Of a stretch of DNA of 64,000 nt, positions 33,463-42,603 are shown piece after piece. The notes below the pieces were generated by a model that was not told the origin of the DNA, did not search any database, and was given only the letters and a program-made list of their open reading frames with translations. The stretch's first letter is position 1, and each line of letters begins with the position of its first letter. Source of the DNA: an uncultured Pelagibacteraceae bacterium (lineage in GTDB: Bacteria; Pseudomonadota; Alphaproteobacteria; Pelagibacterales; Pelagibacteraceae). The stretch is taken from assembly GCA_902533445.1 (NCBI GenBank), contig CACALX010000002.1:1-64000 (forward strand), written 5' to 3'. A program made the position numbers and the translations under genes.

Positions 33463-35514
33463 ATGGATAATAAAACTAATTTTCAATATTTATTATCTGA
33501 TCTAACAGCCTTAAATGGTGTTGGTATAAAAACAACAAATTTACTTAAGAAAAAGAATATAAATAATATTTTTGATTTAATTTGGAAACTTCCAAAGGCT
33601 TATACAGATAGAAGTTTATCAACAAAAGTAAAAGATTTAAAGATCGGTGAAAATCAAACTGTTACTGTGGTAGCAAATAAATATTTGTTTCCAAGAATTA
33701 GAAAATTACCAAATAGAGTTAAATGTTCAGATGAAACAGGTGAGTTAGATTGTGTCTTTTTTAATAGCTATGAGGGATATATTAAAAAAATATTACCTTT
33801 AGGAAAAGAAATAACGGTAAGTGGCAAAATTGGCTACTTTAAAAATAAATATCAAATTACCAATCCCAAGTATGTATCTGAGGACTCAAGTTTAATTAAA
33901 CAAGTTCATAATAAATATTCATTAACTGAGGGAATATCAGAGAAAATTTATAATAAAATCATAAAACAAATAATAAATAAATTGCCTTACCTAAAAGAAT
34001 GGCATTCGAGTAGAATTTTAAATAAATTCAATAATATCACTTGGAATGATGCAATTAAAGAATTACACAAACATGAAAATATAGGAAAATACAAACATGA
34101 TTTTTATCAAAGACTTGCATACGATGAAATATTTGCAACATTTTTAGTTAATTCAGAAATAAGAAAAAAAATTAAGAAAGTTAAGAAAAAAAATAAAATT
34201 ATTAATTTAAATAAACAAAAACAACTTATTAATAAATTAGATTTTTCATTAACTGATGATCAAATTAAATCGATTAACGAAATTAATGAGGATTTATCAT
34301 CATCAACTAAAATGTTTAGATTATTACAAGGAGATGTTGGAAGTGGAAAAACAATAGTTTCATTATTAGCAGCATTTAATACTATCAATTCTGGTTTCCA
34401 AGTAGCTGTTATGGCCCCTACTGAAATACTAGCAAGACAACATTATAATTTAGCAAAAAAAATTTTTCCATCAAACATATCAACAGAGTTAATTTCTGGT
34501 AAATCTAGCTACAAAGAAAAAAAATTAATCCTCAATGAACTAATAAATAATAAGATCAATATAATTTTTGGTACTCATGCTATTTTTCAAAAAACAGTTA
34601 AATTTAAAAAATTAGGATTAATTATTATTGACGAACAACATAAGTTTGGCGTGAATCAAAGAAAAAGATTATCTGATAAAGGTGGGAATGATTGTGATGT
34701 TCTATTGATGACAGCCACACCTATTCCACGAACTTTAACAATGACAATTTATGGTGATATGGATTTGTCAATTATTAGAGAAAAACCTAAAAACCGTAAA
34801 ATAATAAAAACATACAGTAAATTAGAAAGTAAAATTGATGATGTTATAAAATTTATTAAAAAAGAAATTAATTCAGGAAATCAAATATTTTGGGTCTGTC
34901 CATTAATTGAGGAGTCTAAAAAATTAGATCATACTTCTGCAATTCAAAAATTTGAATACCTAAAAAAATTATTCCCAAAACAAGTCTCTATTCTTCATGG
35001 AAAAACAGATATAAATGAAAAAGATGAAATTTTAAAAAAATTTTTAAATAAAGAATTTAAAATATTAGTATCTACAACTATTATCGAGGTTGGAATTGAT
35101 TTTCCAAATGCCAATGTCATTATAATTGAAAATGCAAATAAGTTTGGCCTATCTCAACTACACCAATTAAGAGGTAGAGTTGGTCGTGGAGAGAATGAAG
35201 CGACTTGTATTTTGATGTTTAAATCAAATTTGAGCGAAAATGCTAAAAAAAGAATAAATATATTAAAAGAGAACAATGATGGATTTGTTATTTCTGAGGA
35301 AGATATGAAGATAAGGGGTTTTGGTGATATTTTGGGTTTTAAACAAAGTGGTGTTAAAAATTTCAAATTAGCAGACCCAATTCAAAATAGTGACTTATTT
35401 GAATTAGCTGAAAAAGAAATAAAAAGAATTGAACTTGAAAATGAAAATTTAAGTAGATTTAAACCATTAATTAAATTGTACGATAGAGCAGATATAATTA
35501 ACGATATAGCTTAA
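33463..35514 (+). CDS. recG: ATP-dependent DNA helicase RecG
   Basis: RecG remodels stalled replication forks and Holliday junctions. The 683-residue protein has an N-terminal wedge/OB domain (about 55-150) and Walker A GDVGSGKT near residue 290. DEQH is the DEAH-box equivalent, TATPIPRTL is motif III, and LRGRVGRGENEATC lies in the C-terminal helicase lobe with the TRG region after it. It overlaps the DUF502 gene tail-to-tail by 4 bases. Confidence 0.96.
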   Translation: MDNKTNFQYLLSDLTALNGVGIKTTNLLKKKNINNIFDLIWKLPKAYTDRSLSTKVKDLKIGENQTVTVVANKYLFPRIRKLPNRVKCSDETGELDCVFFNSYEGYIKKILPLGKEITVSGKIGYFKNKYQITNPKYVSEDSSLIKQVHNKYSLTEGISEKIYNKIIKQIINKLPYLKEWHSSRILNKFNNITWNDAIKELHKHENIGKYKHDFYQRLAYDEIFATFLVNSEIRKKIKKVKKKNKIINLNKQKQLINKLDFSLTDDQIKSINEINEDLSSSTKMFRLLQGDVGSGKTIVSLLAAFNTINSGFQVAVMAPTEILARQHYNLAKKIFPSNISTELISGKSSYKEKKLILNELINNKINIIFGTHAIFQKTVKFKKLGLIIIDEQHKFGVNQRKRLSDKGGNDCDVLLMTATPIPRTLTMTIYGDMDLSIIREKPKNRKIIKTYSKLESKIDDVIKFIKKEINSGNQIFWVCPLIEESKKLDHTSAIQKFEYLKKLFPKQVSILHGKTDINEKDEILKKFLNKEFKILVSTTIIEVGIDFPNANVIIIENANKFGLSQLHQLRGRVGRGENEATCILMFKSNLSENAKKRINILKENNDGFVISEEDMKIRGFGDILGFKQSGVKNFKLADPIQNSDLFELAEKEIKRIELENENLSRFKPLIKLYDRADIINDIA

Positions 35515-36125
35515 GATTTGTTAGAAGTTCCGGCAGAAACTATAAACTTGGAAGCTTCTTCAAAGGACATGTTTAGATATATGACATCCTCAACTGGAAA
35601 CATTAACAAAAAACCACTTGTTGGATTGGGTGTTGTGGGTACAAAAACATTTACTAATTTTTTATTTGTTTTCTCTGCCATTTCACCAGTATTTTCTTTT
35701 GTAGCAAAACCAACTGCCCAAACACCTTTCCTAGGGTATTCAATTAACACTACACTTTTTTTACCATCATCTTTTTTAGAAAAAGTTTCTGTCATCTGTA
35801 CGATTGCAGAATAAACAGTTCTTAAAAAAGGAATCCTTTTAAATAGATCGTCTATTAATTTTAAAATTCTTTTACCAAAAAATGATAAAGATAAACCACC
35901 AACTAAAGTAATAAATATGATAGTTACAACAATTTCTACACCTGGAATATTAAACGGAAGGTAGCTGTTTGGATTTACGTTTTTAGGTATTAAATTTGAT
36001 GATATTCCAATTAAAATTTTACTTAAATAAAGTGTAAAACCAATAGGAATTAATACAACTACACCAGCAATAAAGTAATTCCTTAAAGTTAAAGAGAAAG
36101 ATTTTTTAGACCCTTTTTTAGACAT
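35511..36125 (-). CDS. DUF502 family membrane protein
   Basis: The 204-residue protein has two transmembrane helices (about 15-33 and 55-78) and the DUF502 signatures RIPFLRTVYSAIVQM and a PTTPNPTSGFLLMFP segment near the C-terminus. Members are widespread in bacteria and of unknown function; a plant relative is a membrane protein. It often lies beside recG in alphaproteobacteria, as here. Confidence 0.88.
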   Translation of the reverse strand: MSKKGSKKSFSLTLRNYFIAGVVVLIPIGFTLYLSKILIGISSNLIPKNVNPNSYLPFNIPGVEIVVTIIFITLVGGLSLSFFGKRILKLIDDLFKRIPFLRTVYSAIVQMTETFSKKDDGKKSVVLIEYPRKGVWAVGFATKENTGEMAEKTNKKLVNVFVPTTPNPTSGFLLMFPVEDVIYLNMSFEEASKFIVSAGTSNKS

Positions 36126-36133
36126 ATTTTTTT

Positions 36134-36211
36134 TTAACTATAACTAGCATAAACGACAAAAATTATTGCAATGATAAATAATACAACTAAAATTTTATTA
36201 TTAAGATTCAT
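36134..36211 (-). CDS. Possible 25-residue membrane peptide
   Basis: A short frame begins ATG 36211 with MNLNNKILVVLFIIAII and ends at TAA 36134-36136. It is a single hydrophobic helix with a positive N-terminus. It sits 8 bases upstream of the DUF502 gene on the same strand. So short a frame could arise by chance in AT-rich DNA, where hydrophobic codons are common. Location and composition are the only support. Confidence 0.35.
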   Translation of the reverse strand: MNLNNKILVVLFIIAIIFVVYASYS

Positions 36212-36242
36212 TATAATAAATTATTACCAATTTTAGAATGAA

Positions 36243-37070
36243 ATGAATAGAAGAAAATTTTTAACATATGTTGGTTGTGGTTGCGGAAGCTTACTTCTTC
36301 ATTCATGCGCAAGTGCTCCAATCACTGATAGAAAACAATTAAAATTAATACCAGAAGCTAAATTAAATGCTCAAGCTGCTCAAATTTATGAAAAAGTTAA
36401 AAAAAAAGAGAAAATGAGCGAAGACACAAAAACTTTAAATGAAATAAAAGAAATTGGAAAAAAAATGGAAGATTCAATAAGTGAATATTTCTATAGATCT
36501 AATTTAAATGACCCAACAGCAAACTTTGATTGGGAATATATACTAATAGATAATAATAAAGTTAGAAATGCATGGTGCATGCCAGGTGGAAAAATTGCAG
36601 TTTATACAGGTATACTAGATGTTACAAAAAATACTAATGGTCTGGCTGCAGTGATGGGACATGAGGTTGCTCATGCTGTTGCAAAACATTCAGTTGAAAG
36701 AGCAAGTAGAGGAGTATTACTTAATACTGGTACCAGAATTATTGATATTGCAAGTGGTGGTATATTATCAGATATAAACAGAACAACTGGAATGGATACC
36801 GTTGGCCTACTATCTCAAATTGGATTAATGAATCCATTTAACAGAAAACAAGAAAGCGAAGCTGATTATCTTGGAATGATTTTTTCGTCTTTATCAGGAT
36901 ATGATATTAGAGAGACAGTTAAAATTTGGGAAAGAATGAAAGAATTTAATAAAGGTAAAGAACCTCCTCAATTTATGAGTACTCATCCTTCATCTGATAC
37001 AAGAATTAAACAGTTAAATGATTGGATGAATGAGGTAATTCTTGATTATCCACCGATCGAAATAAGTTAA
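36243..37070 (+). CDS. M48-family metalloprotease, lipoprotein
   Basis: A zinc endopeptidase of the Ste24/Oma1-like M48 family, 275 residues. A twin-arginine-like start (NRRKFLTYVG) and a lipobox LLHSC suggest export and lipidation near Cys22. The zinc site is MGHEVAHAVAKHSVER (HExxH near residues 140-144), and the third ligand Glu lies in ESEADYLGMI. It probably takes part in envelope protein quality control, like LoiP/YcaL. It stands alone upstream of tRNA-Lys. Confidence 0.92.
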   Translation: MNRRKFLTYVGCGCGSLLLHSCASAPITDRKQLKLIPEAKLNAQAAQIYEKVKKKEKMSEDTKTLNEIKEIGKKMEDSISEYFYRSNLNDPTANFDWEYILIDNNKVRNAWCMPGGKIAVYTGILDVTKNTNGLAAVMGHEVAHAVAKHSVERASRGVLLNTGTRIIDIASGGILSDINRTTGMDTVGLLSQIGLMNPFNRKQESEADYLGMIFSSLSGYDIRETVKIWERMKEFNKGKEPPQFMSTHPSSDTRIKQLNDWMNEVILDYPPIEIS

Positions 37071-37080
37071 ATTGAAATAG

Positions 37081-37156
<76 letters not shown>

Positions 37157-37191
37157 ACAAAGATTCATTTTTTATGAAAATGAATATGGTT

Positions 37192-37219
37192 TGTATATAG
37201 ATAAATTTTAATATTTCAA
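37192..37219 (-). promoter_or_regulatory. Putative tRNA-Lys promoter
   Basis: TTGAAA (37214-37219) and TATACA (37192-37197) are 16 bases apart on the minus strand, giving a transcript start near 37185 and a leader of about 30 bases before the tRNA. A 9-bp hairpin (ATTCATTTT/AAAATGAAT, 37163-37185) covers most of that leader. The match is moderate, and read-through from tgt is also possible. Confidence 0.4.
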
Positions 37220-37309
37220 TTCGTTCAATGTAATTTTTATAAAAAGAATTCGTTATAAATGAGGGGTTTTTATTACAAAATTCTACACATAATAGCACAG
37301 ATAATAAAA

Positions 37310-38422
37310 CTACAACTTATCAATGTATTTATCGTGAAATTCATCGAAGGTATTATTCATAATATTTTTTCTGATTTCAGACATTAATTCTTGATAAAAA
37401 TTTATATTATGAAGTGTTAATAGCATTGATGCTAGTATTTCATTGGTATTAAACAAATGATTTAAATAGTTTTTTGAATATTTGTTTAAATTTAAATTTT
37501 CACAATTCGGATCTAACGGTGTGTTATCATGTTGATATTTGTTATTTTTAATATTTACTCTTCCATCCCAAGTAAAAGCAAGACCTGTTCTACCTGATCT
37601 AGTTGGAAGAACGCAATCAAACATATCTATACCTCTTTTTACAGATCCTAAAATATCCGTAGGTGTACCAACTCCCATTAAATAATGAGGTTTTTCCCCT
37701 GGCAAATGTTCTTTAATACCATCTAAAGTAGCAAACATTTCATTTTGAGTTTCGCCTACAGCTAATCCTCCGACTGCATAGCCATCAAATCCAATATTTG
37801 TAAGTCCTTCAAGTGATTTTAATCTTAAATCTTTAAATAATCCTCCTTGAATAATTCCAAATAAAGCTTTGTGAGGATTTTTTCCAAATGCCTTTTTAGA
37901 TCTTTCAGCCCAATACAAAGATAGATCCATAGATTTTTTTATAAAATTATAATCTTCAGTTTTTTTTGGACACTCATCCATTATCATTACAATATCTGAG
38001 TTTAAGCCCAACTGAATTCTAATACTTTCTTCAGGGCTTAAATAAAATTTTTTTCCATCAACGTGTGAATTAAATATTGCTCCTTTTTCCCGATCTATTT
38101 TATTTAATTTTGATAAAGACATTACTTGAAATCCACCCGAGTCTGTAAGTATTGGTAAATCACAATTCATGAACTCATGCAAACCACCTGCTGACTTAAT
38201 TCTTCCCACTCCAGGACGGATCATTAAATGATATGTATTAGATAGTATTATTTCTGATCCAGTTTTCTTTATATCGTCGATTGTACAAGCTTTAACTGTT
38301 GCTTGTGTGCCAACAGGCATAAAAGCTGGTGTATTAATCACACCCCTATGGGTTTCTATAACACCTCGTCTAGCAAATTTATCTTTGTTTAAAACTTTAA
38401 AGGCAAACTTTTTTAATGCCAT
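37310..38422 (-). CDS. tgt: tRNA-guanine transglycosylase with altered zinc site
   Basis: TGT exchanges guanine 34 for preQ1 in tRNAs for Asp, Asn, His and Tyr. The 370-residue protein is full length, with active-site Asp94 (TDSGGF), the nucleophile region DMFDCVLPTRSGR (264-276) and GGLAVGE. The zinc site is unusual. Where E. coli has C302-x-C304-x2-C307 and H333, this protein has Cys307, Asn309, Leu312 and His338, so two of four ligands are replaced. It follows the peptidyl-prolyl isomerase gene by 8 bases. Confidence 0.95.
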   Translation of the reverse strand: MALKKFAFKVLNKDKFARRGVIETHRGVINTPAFMPVGTQATVKACTIDDIKKTGSEIILSNTYHLMIRPGVGRIKSAGGLHEFMNCDLPILTDSGGFQVMSLSKLNKIDREKGAIFNSHVDGKKFYLSPEESIRIQLGLNSDIVMIMDECPKKTEDYNFIKKSMDLSLYWAERSKKAFGKNPHKALFGIIQGGLFKDLRLKSLEGLTNIGFDGYAVGGLAVGETQNEMFATLDGIKEHLPGEKPHYLMGVGTPTDILGSVKRGIDMFDCVLPTRSGRTGLAFTWDGRVNIKNNKYQHDNTPLDPNCENLNLNKYSKNYLNHLFNTNEILASMLLTLHNINFYQELMSEIRKNIMNNTFDEFHDKYIDKL

Positions 38423-38430
38423 TTAATATT

Positions 38431-38991
38431 TTACAAAGATTTAAAACTTATAATTTTATCAGGATCTGTTACAGCACCATTGTTATTTTGGTCACCTCTT
38501 TTAATTTTATCTACGAACTCCATTCCCTCAATAACTTTACCAAAAACAGTATACTGTCTGTCTAAAAAAGGGGCTGGTTGAAAACAAATGAAAAACTGAC
38601 TGTTTGCACTATTTGGATCTTGAGCTCTAGCCATAGATAATGTGCCCCTGTCATGAGGCAAACTATTAAACTCCTGCTCTAAGTCTGGCATATCAGATCC
38701 ACCCATGCCTGCTCTTCTTAAATCAAATTCTTTAGAATCTGAATTTCCAAATTTAACATCACCTGTTTGAGCCATGAAACCATCGATTACTCTATGAAAT
38801 ACAACGTTGTCATATTTTCCGCTGTTAGCTAATTCTTTAATTCTTTTGACATGGTTTGGTGCCACATCTTCATATAATTCAATTTTTACATCACCATCTT
38901 TTAGTTTTAAAATCATTATATTCTCCTCAGCTATTAATTGATTTACACTAATAAAAAATAAAATAAATATGTACGATAAAATTCTATTCAT
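38431..38991 (-). CDS. Cyclophilin-type peptidyl-prolyl isomerase, exported
   Basis: It isomerises Xaa-Pro bonds, here in the periplasm. The 186-residue protein has a signal peptide (1-21, ending IAEE) and the cyclophilin core: FHRVIDGFMAQTGD, GTLSMARAQDPNSANSQFFI, and FLDRQYTVFGKVIEGME. Cyclosporin-site Arg and Phe positions are kept (FHRV, QFFI). It overlaps coaD by 8 bases, and tgt follows. Confidence 0.94.
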   Translation of the reverse strand: MNRILSYIFILFFISVNQLIAEENIMILKLKDGDVKIELYEDVAPNHVKRIKELANSGKYDNVVFHRVIDGFMAQTGDVKFGNSDSKEFDLRRAGMGGSDMPDLEQEFNSLPHDRGTLSMARAQDPNSANSQFFICFQPAPFLDRQYTVFGKVIEGMEFVDKIKRGDQNNNGAVTDPDKIISFKSL

Positions 38992-39478
38992 ATTTTTCTT
39001 TTAAAGATTTTATTGTGCTTTTGGTAGTAAATTTTTTAATATTTCCATTTAATTTGACAATTTCTTTAACAAATCTAGAAGATATAATTTGATTTTCTAC
39101 ATCTGACATTAAAAAAATTGTTTCGATATTTTGGTTAAGCTTTCTATTCATTCCTGCGAGTTGAAATTCATATTCGAAATCAGATACAGCTCTTAAGCCT
39201 CGCAATATGATGTTTGATTTATATTTTTTGCACAAGTCAGTGGTTAGTGACTCAAATGATACAACAATAATTTTTTTTTTATCTAATTTTAAATCTTTGA
39301 ATAAAGCTTTATTTACAATTTCTATTCTTTCCTCTGATGAAAATAAATAATTTTTATTACTCACATCTGAAACACCAACTACTATTTTATCAAAAAGTTT
39401 TAGTGCCTTTTTAATAACATCTATATGACCATATGTAATTGGATCAAAAGTTCCAGGATATATTGCAATTTTACTCAT
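38984..39478 (-). CDS. coaD: Phosphopantetheine adenylyltransferase
   Basis: It makes dephospho-CoA from ATP and 4'-phosphopantetheine. The 164-residue protein has the nucleotidyltransferase motifs YPGTFDPITYGHIDVI (TxGH at the start), RGLRAVSDFEYE and the C-terminal ISSRFVKEI. It overlaps the gyrA stop by 1 base. The ssb-gyrA-coaD-ppi-tgt run is one leftward unit. Confidence 0.96.
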   Translation of the reverse strand: MSKIAIYPGTFDPITYGHIDVIKKALKLFDKIVVGVSDVSNKNYLFSSEERIEIVNKALFKDLKLDKKKIIVVSFESLTTDLCKKYKSNIILRGLRAVSDFEYEFQLAGMNRKLNQNIETIFLMSDVENQIISSRFVKEIVKLNGNIKKFTTKSTIKSLKEKYE

Positions 39479-42057
39479 TAAATTAAATTATCATCAATTT
39501 TAATTGCAGAAACAACTTTTTCATCACCAGATAATTTAATAATTCTTACACCTTGGGTATTTCTACTAGCAGTTCTTATTTCTTTTACCGCAACTCTAAT
39601 AACTCTTCCTTTGTTTGTAGATATTAAAATTTCATCGCCTTCAAAGACTGGGAAAGAGGATGTTATATTTCCATTTCTTGGAGAATTTATAATTCCAATA
39701 ATACCCTTGCCTCCTCTATTGGTAACTCTATAGTCTATATGAGAAGTCTTTTTACCATAACCGTTTTCACTTATTGATAATACAAATTTTTCTTTTGCTT
39801 TTAATTCAGATTTTTCATCTTTTGATTTTTTTCCATTTTTATTTAATTTATCATTGTCAATTACAGACAATGAAACAATTTGATCACCAGATGCTAGTTC
39901 AATACCTTTTATTCCTTTAGAAGATCTTCCTTTGAATACTCTTAGTTTTCTAGCCTCAAAACGTATACATTTTCCAAATCTAGTACTTAGAATTATATCT
40001 TGATCATCTTTACAAATTTTAACTCCAACAATTTTATCATTATTATCAAGCTTCATTGCAATTTTTCCTGAAGCATTAATGGAAGAAAAATCCTCTAAAC
40101 TATTTTTTCTAACTTTACCTTGGGCTGTTGCAAAAATTATTTGATAATTTTTTGAATCTGTATCTTCATCAGGCATTGGCATAATTGAACTGATAGATTG
40201 ATGACTTTTTAACGGAAGAATATTGAATAAGGATTTACCTTTTGAGGCCGATGATCCTTCCGGTATTTTCCAAGCTTTAATTTTGTAAACAAGTCCTTCT
40301 GTAGAAAAAAATAAAACTGATGTATGCGTATTCACTGAAAGCGTTTGTATTACAGAGTCTTGATCTCTGGTAGTAATACCCGATTTACCTTTTCCACCTC
40401 TTTTTTGTTGTTTCACATTATTTAATGAGCCTCTTTTAATATAACCTTGTAAAGTTACTGTAATAATTACAGATTGTTTTTGGATTGTTTCTTCGATGTC
40501 GTAATTTAAGACCGCATCAATGATTTTGGTTCTTCTAGGAACAGCAAATTTTTCTTTAATATTTTTTAATTCTTCACTTATTACTCTCAAAAGCTCTTTT
40601 TTAGACGATATAATTTTTTTATATTTTGCAATTAATTCAGATAATTTTTTAATCTCAACTTCAATTTCGTTGATGCCAAGAGCTGTTAATTTTTGTAATC
40701 TTAATTCTAAGATAGCTAATACTTGTGGTTCAGATAAAGAATAAACATTTTTACCTTTTTTTCCTTCTACCAAAGAAATTAATTTTTGTGATTTGTTTAT
40801 TTTCCACTTAGTTTTAAGAATAGCATTTTTCGCATCTTCAGGTGTTTTAGAAGATCTAATAATTTTTATAATTTTATCTAAATTTTCTACTGCTACAGAT
40901 AGACCAATTAAGATATGAGCTCTTTCCTCTGATTTTTGAAGATCAAATTTTGTTTTTTTGATTACTACATCTTCTCTAAATGATAAAAAATTAGAGAGAA
41001 ATTCTTTTAATGTGCATGTTTTTGGTTTGCCTTCTACTATCGCTAAAGTGTTAAAACCAAAAGAACTCTCTATTTGAGTGTTTTTATAAAGTTGTCTTTT
41101 AATTGTTTCTGGTTCAACACCATTTCTTAAATCAATAGCAACTCTTATACCTTCTCTATTAGATTCGTCTCTTATATCTTTAATACCTTCAATTTTCTTT
41201 TCTCTAACTAATTGTGCAATTCTTTCATTTAGTACAGCTTTGTTAACTTGGTATGGAATTGAGGTAATTACCAATCTATCTCTACCATTCTTTAAGCTTT
41301 CAACTGATACTTCACCTCTAATTTTAAATGAGCCTCTTCCATTATTGTAACCTTGTTTAATTATATCTTTACCGATTATTACTCCTCCAGTTGGAAAATC
41401 TGGTCCTGGAATGTGTTTCATTAGTTCTTTTATTTTAATATCTTTATTGTCTATTAAGGCTAAAGTACCATCAATTATCTCACCTAGATTGTGTGGAGGA
41501 ATACTGGTTGCCATTCCAACAGCAATACCACCAGCACCATTAACTAATAGATTTGGAAATTGCGCAGGTAAGACGCTAGGTTCTTTCTCTGTTTCATCAT
41601 AATTACTTTTAAAACTAATCGTATTTTTTTCGATATCATCAATCAAATATTGTGAAACCTTTGATAATCTTGTTTCGGTATACCTCATAGCAGCCGCTGG
41701 ATCACCGTCAATAGATCCAAAATTACCCTGACCTTGAACCAAAGGTAAGCTCATTGAAAAATCTTGAACCATTCTAACCAAAGCATCGTATACAGATTGA
41801 TCGCCATGAGGGTGGTATTTACCAATTACATCTCCGACTATTCTTGCTGATTTTCTAAATTGTTTAGACCAATCATAACCACCTTTGTACATTGCATAAA
41901 GAATTCTTCTGTGAACTGGTTTTAATCCATCTCTTACATCAGGTAATGCACGACTTACAATTACACTCATTGCATAAGACAAATAAGACGAGCTCATCTC
42001 GTCATGCATAGAGATTAGATTAATATTTTTATCTTTTGTTTCTTCAGTTTTTTGCAT
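39478..42057 (-). CDS. gyrA: DNA gyrase subunit A
   Basis: GyrA is the DNA-cleaving subunit of gyrase. The 859-residue protein has catalytic Tyr126 (AAMRYTE) and the DNA-binding [18 protein letters not shown] region. A C-terminal beta-pinwheel follows, with the GyrA box QQKRGGKG near residue 548. At the position of E. coli Ser83, a quinolone contact, it has Gln87; the Asp87 equivalent, Asp91, is kept. It lies 5 bases after ssb. Confidence 0.97.
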   Translation of the reverse strand: MQKTEETKDKNINLISMHDEMSSSYLSYAMSVIVSRALPDVRDGLKPVHRRILYAMYKGGYDWSKQFRKSARIVGDVIGKYHPHGDQSVYDALVRMVQDFSMSLPLVQGQGNFGSIDGDPAAAMRYTETRLSKVSQYLIDDIEKNTISFKSNYDETEKEPSVLPAQFPNLLVNGAGGIAVGMATSIPPHNLGEIIDGTLALIDNKDIKIKELMKHIPGPDFPTGGVIIGKDIIKQGYNNGRGSFKIRGEVSVESLKNGRDRLVITSIPYQVNKAVLNERIAQLVREKKIEGIKDIRDESNREGIRVAIDLRNGVEPETIKRQLYKNTQIESSFGFNTLAIVEGKPKTCTLKEFLSNFLSFREDVVIKKTKFDLQKSEERAHILIGLSVAVENLDKIIKIIRSSKTPEDAKNAILKTKWKINKSQKLISLVEGKKGKNVYSLSEPQVLAILELRLQKLTALGINEIEVEIKKLSELIAKYKKIISSKKELLRVISEELKNIKEKFAVPRRTKIIDAVLNYDIEETIQKQSVIITVTLQGYIKRGSLNNVKQQKRGGKGKSGITTRDQDSVIQTLSVNTHTSVLFFSTEGLVYKIKAWKIPEGSSASKGKSLFNILPLKSHQSISSIMPMPDEDTDSKNYQIIFATAQGKVRKNSLEDFSSINASGKIAMKLDNNDKIVGVKICKDDQDIILSTRFGKCIRFEARKLRVFKGRSSKGIKGIELASGDQIVSLSVIDNDKLNKNGKKSKDEKSELKAKEKFVLSISENGYGKKTSHIDYRVTNRGGKGIIGIINSPRNGNITSSFPVFEGDEILISTNKGRVIRVAVKEIRTASRNTQGVRIIKLSGDEKVVSAIKIDDNLI

Positions 42058-42062
42058 AGAAA

Positions 42063-42515
42063 TTAAAATGGAATTTCGTCATCCATGTCATTTGACACTT
42101 GAGAAGAATCCTCAATATTATTTTGTTGAGTTGTGTCATTCTGAATTCCACCACCTGAATTTCCTCCGCCTAACATTGTAAGTGAAGAATTGTAACCTTG
42201 TATGACAATTTCTGTTGAATACTTATCTTGGCCAGATTGTTCATCTTTCCATTTACGTGTTGTGAGTTGTCCCTCTACATAAACTTGAGCACCTTTTTTT
42301 AAATATTGTTGAACAACATTTAACAGTCCTTCATTGAATACAACTATACGGTGCCATTCAGTTTTTTCTTTTCTTTCACCAGTATTTTTATCTTTCCATG
42401 TTTGGCTGGTTGCAAGACTTAGTCTAGCTACACTCTTGCCATTTACCATTTGTTTAATTTCAGGGTCTGCGCCCAAACGACCAATTAATAATACTTTATT
42501 TAAACTTCCAGCCAT
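42063..42515 (-). CDS. ssb: Single-stranded DNA-binding protein
   Basis: SSB coats single-stranded DNA in replication and repair. The 150-residue protein has an OB fold ([19 protein letters not shown] to about residue 108) with WHRIVVF and [12 protein letters not shown] Gly/Asn/Gln-rich linker leads to the acidic protein-interaction tail DMDDEIPF. It is divergent from uvrA across 88 bases, a gene pair common in bacteria. Confidence 0.97.
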   Translation of the reverse strand: MAGSLNKVLLIGRLGADPEIKQMVNGKSVARLSLATSQTWKDKNTGERKEKTEWHRIVVFNEGLLNVVQQYLKKGAQVYVEGQLTTRKWKDEQSGQDKYSTEIVIQGYNSSLTMLGGGNSGGGIQNDTTQQNNIEDSSQVSNDMDDEIPF

Positions 42516-42603
42516 AATATTTACTATTTGTTAAATTAATTAATAAGATTTATATCACAATTCTTCTGAATATTAATTTTATTGACTCAAAGCAACTAAA
42601 AAT

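Noticed and set aside
37163-37185. 9-bp hairpin near tRNA-Lys as a terminator
   Set aside because: It lies upstream of the tRNA on its own strand and is not followed by a clear T run, so it is more likely incidental AT-rich pairing.
42516-42603. LexA box between ssb and uvrA
   Set aside because: No inverted repeat matching a known alphaproteobacterial LexA site (such as GTTC-N7-GTTC) could be found in the 88 bases.
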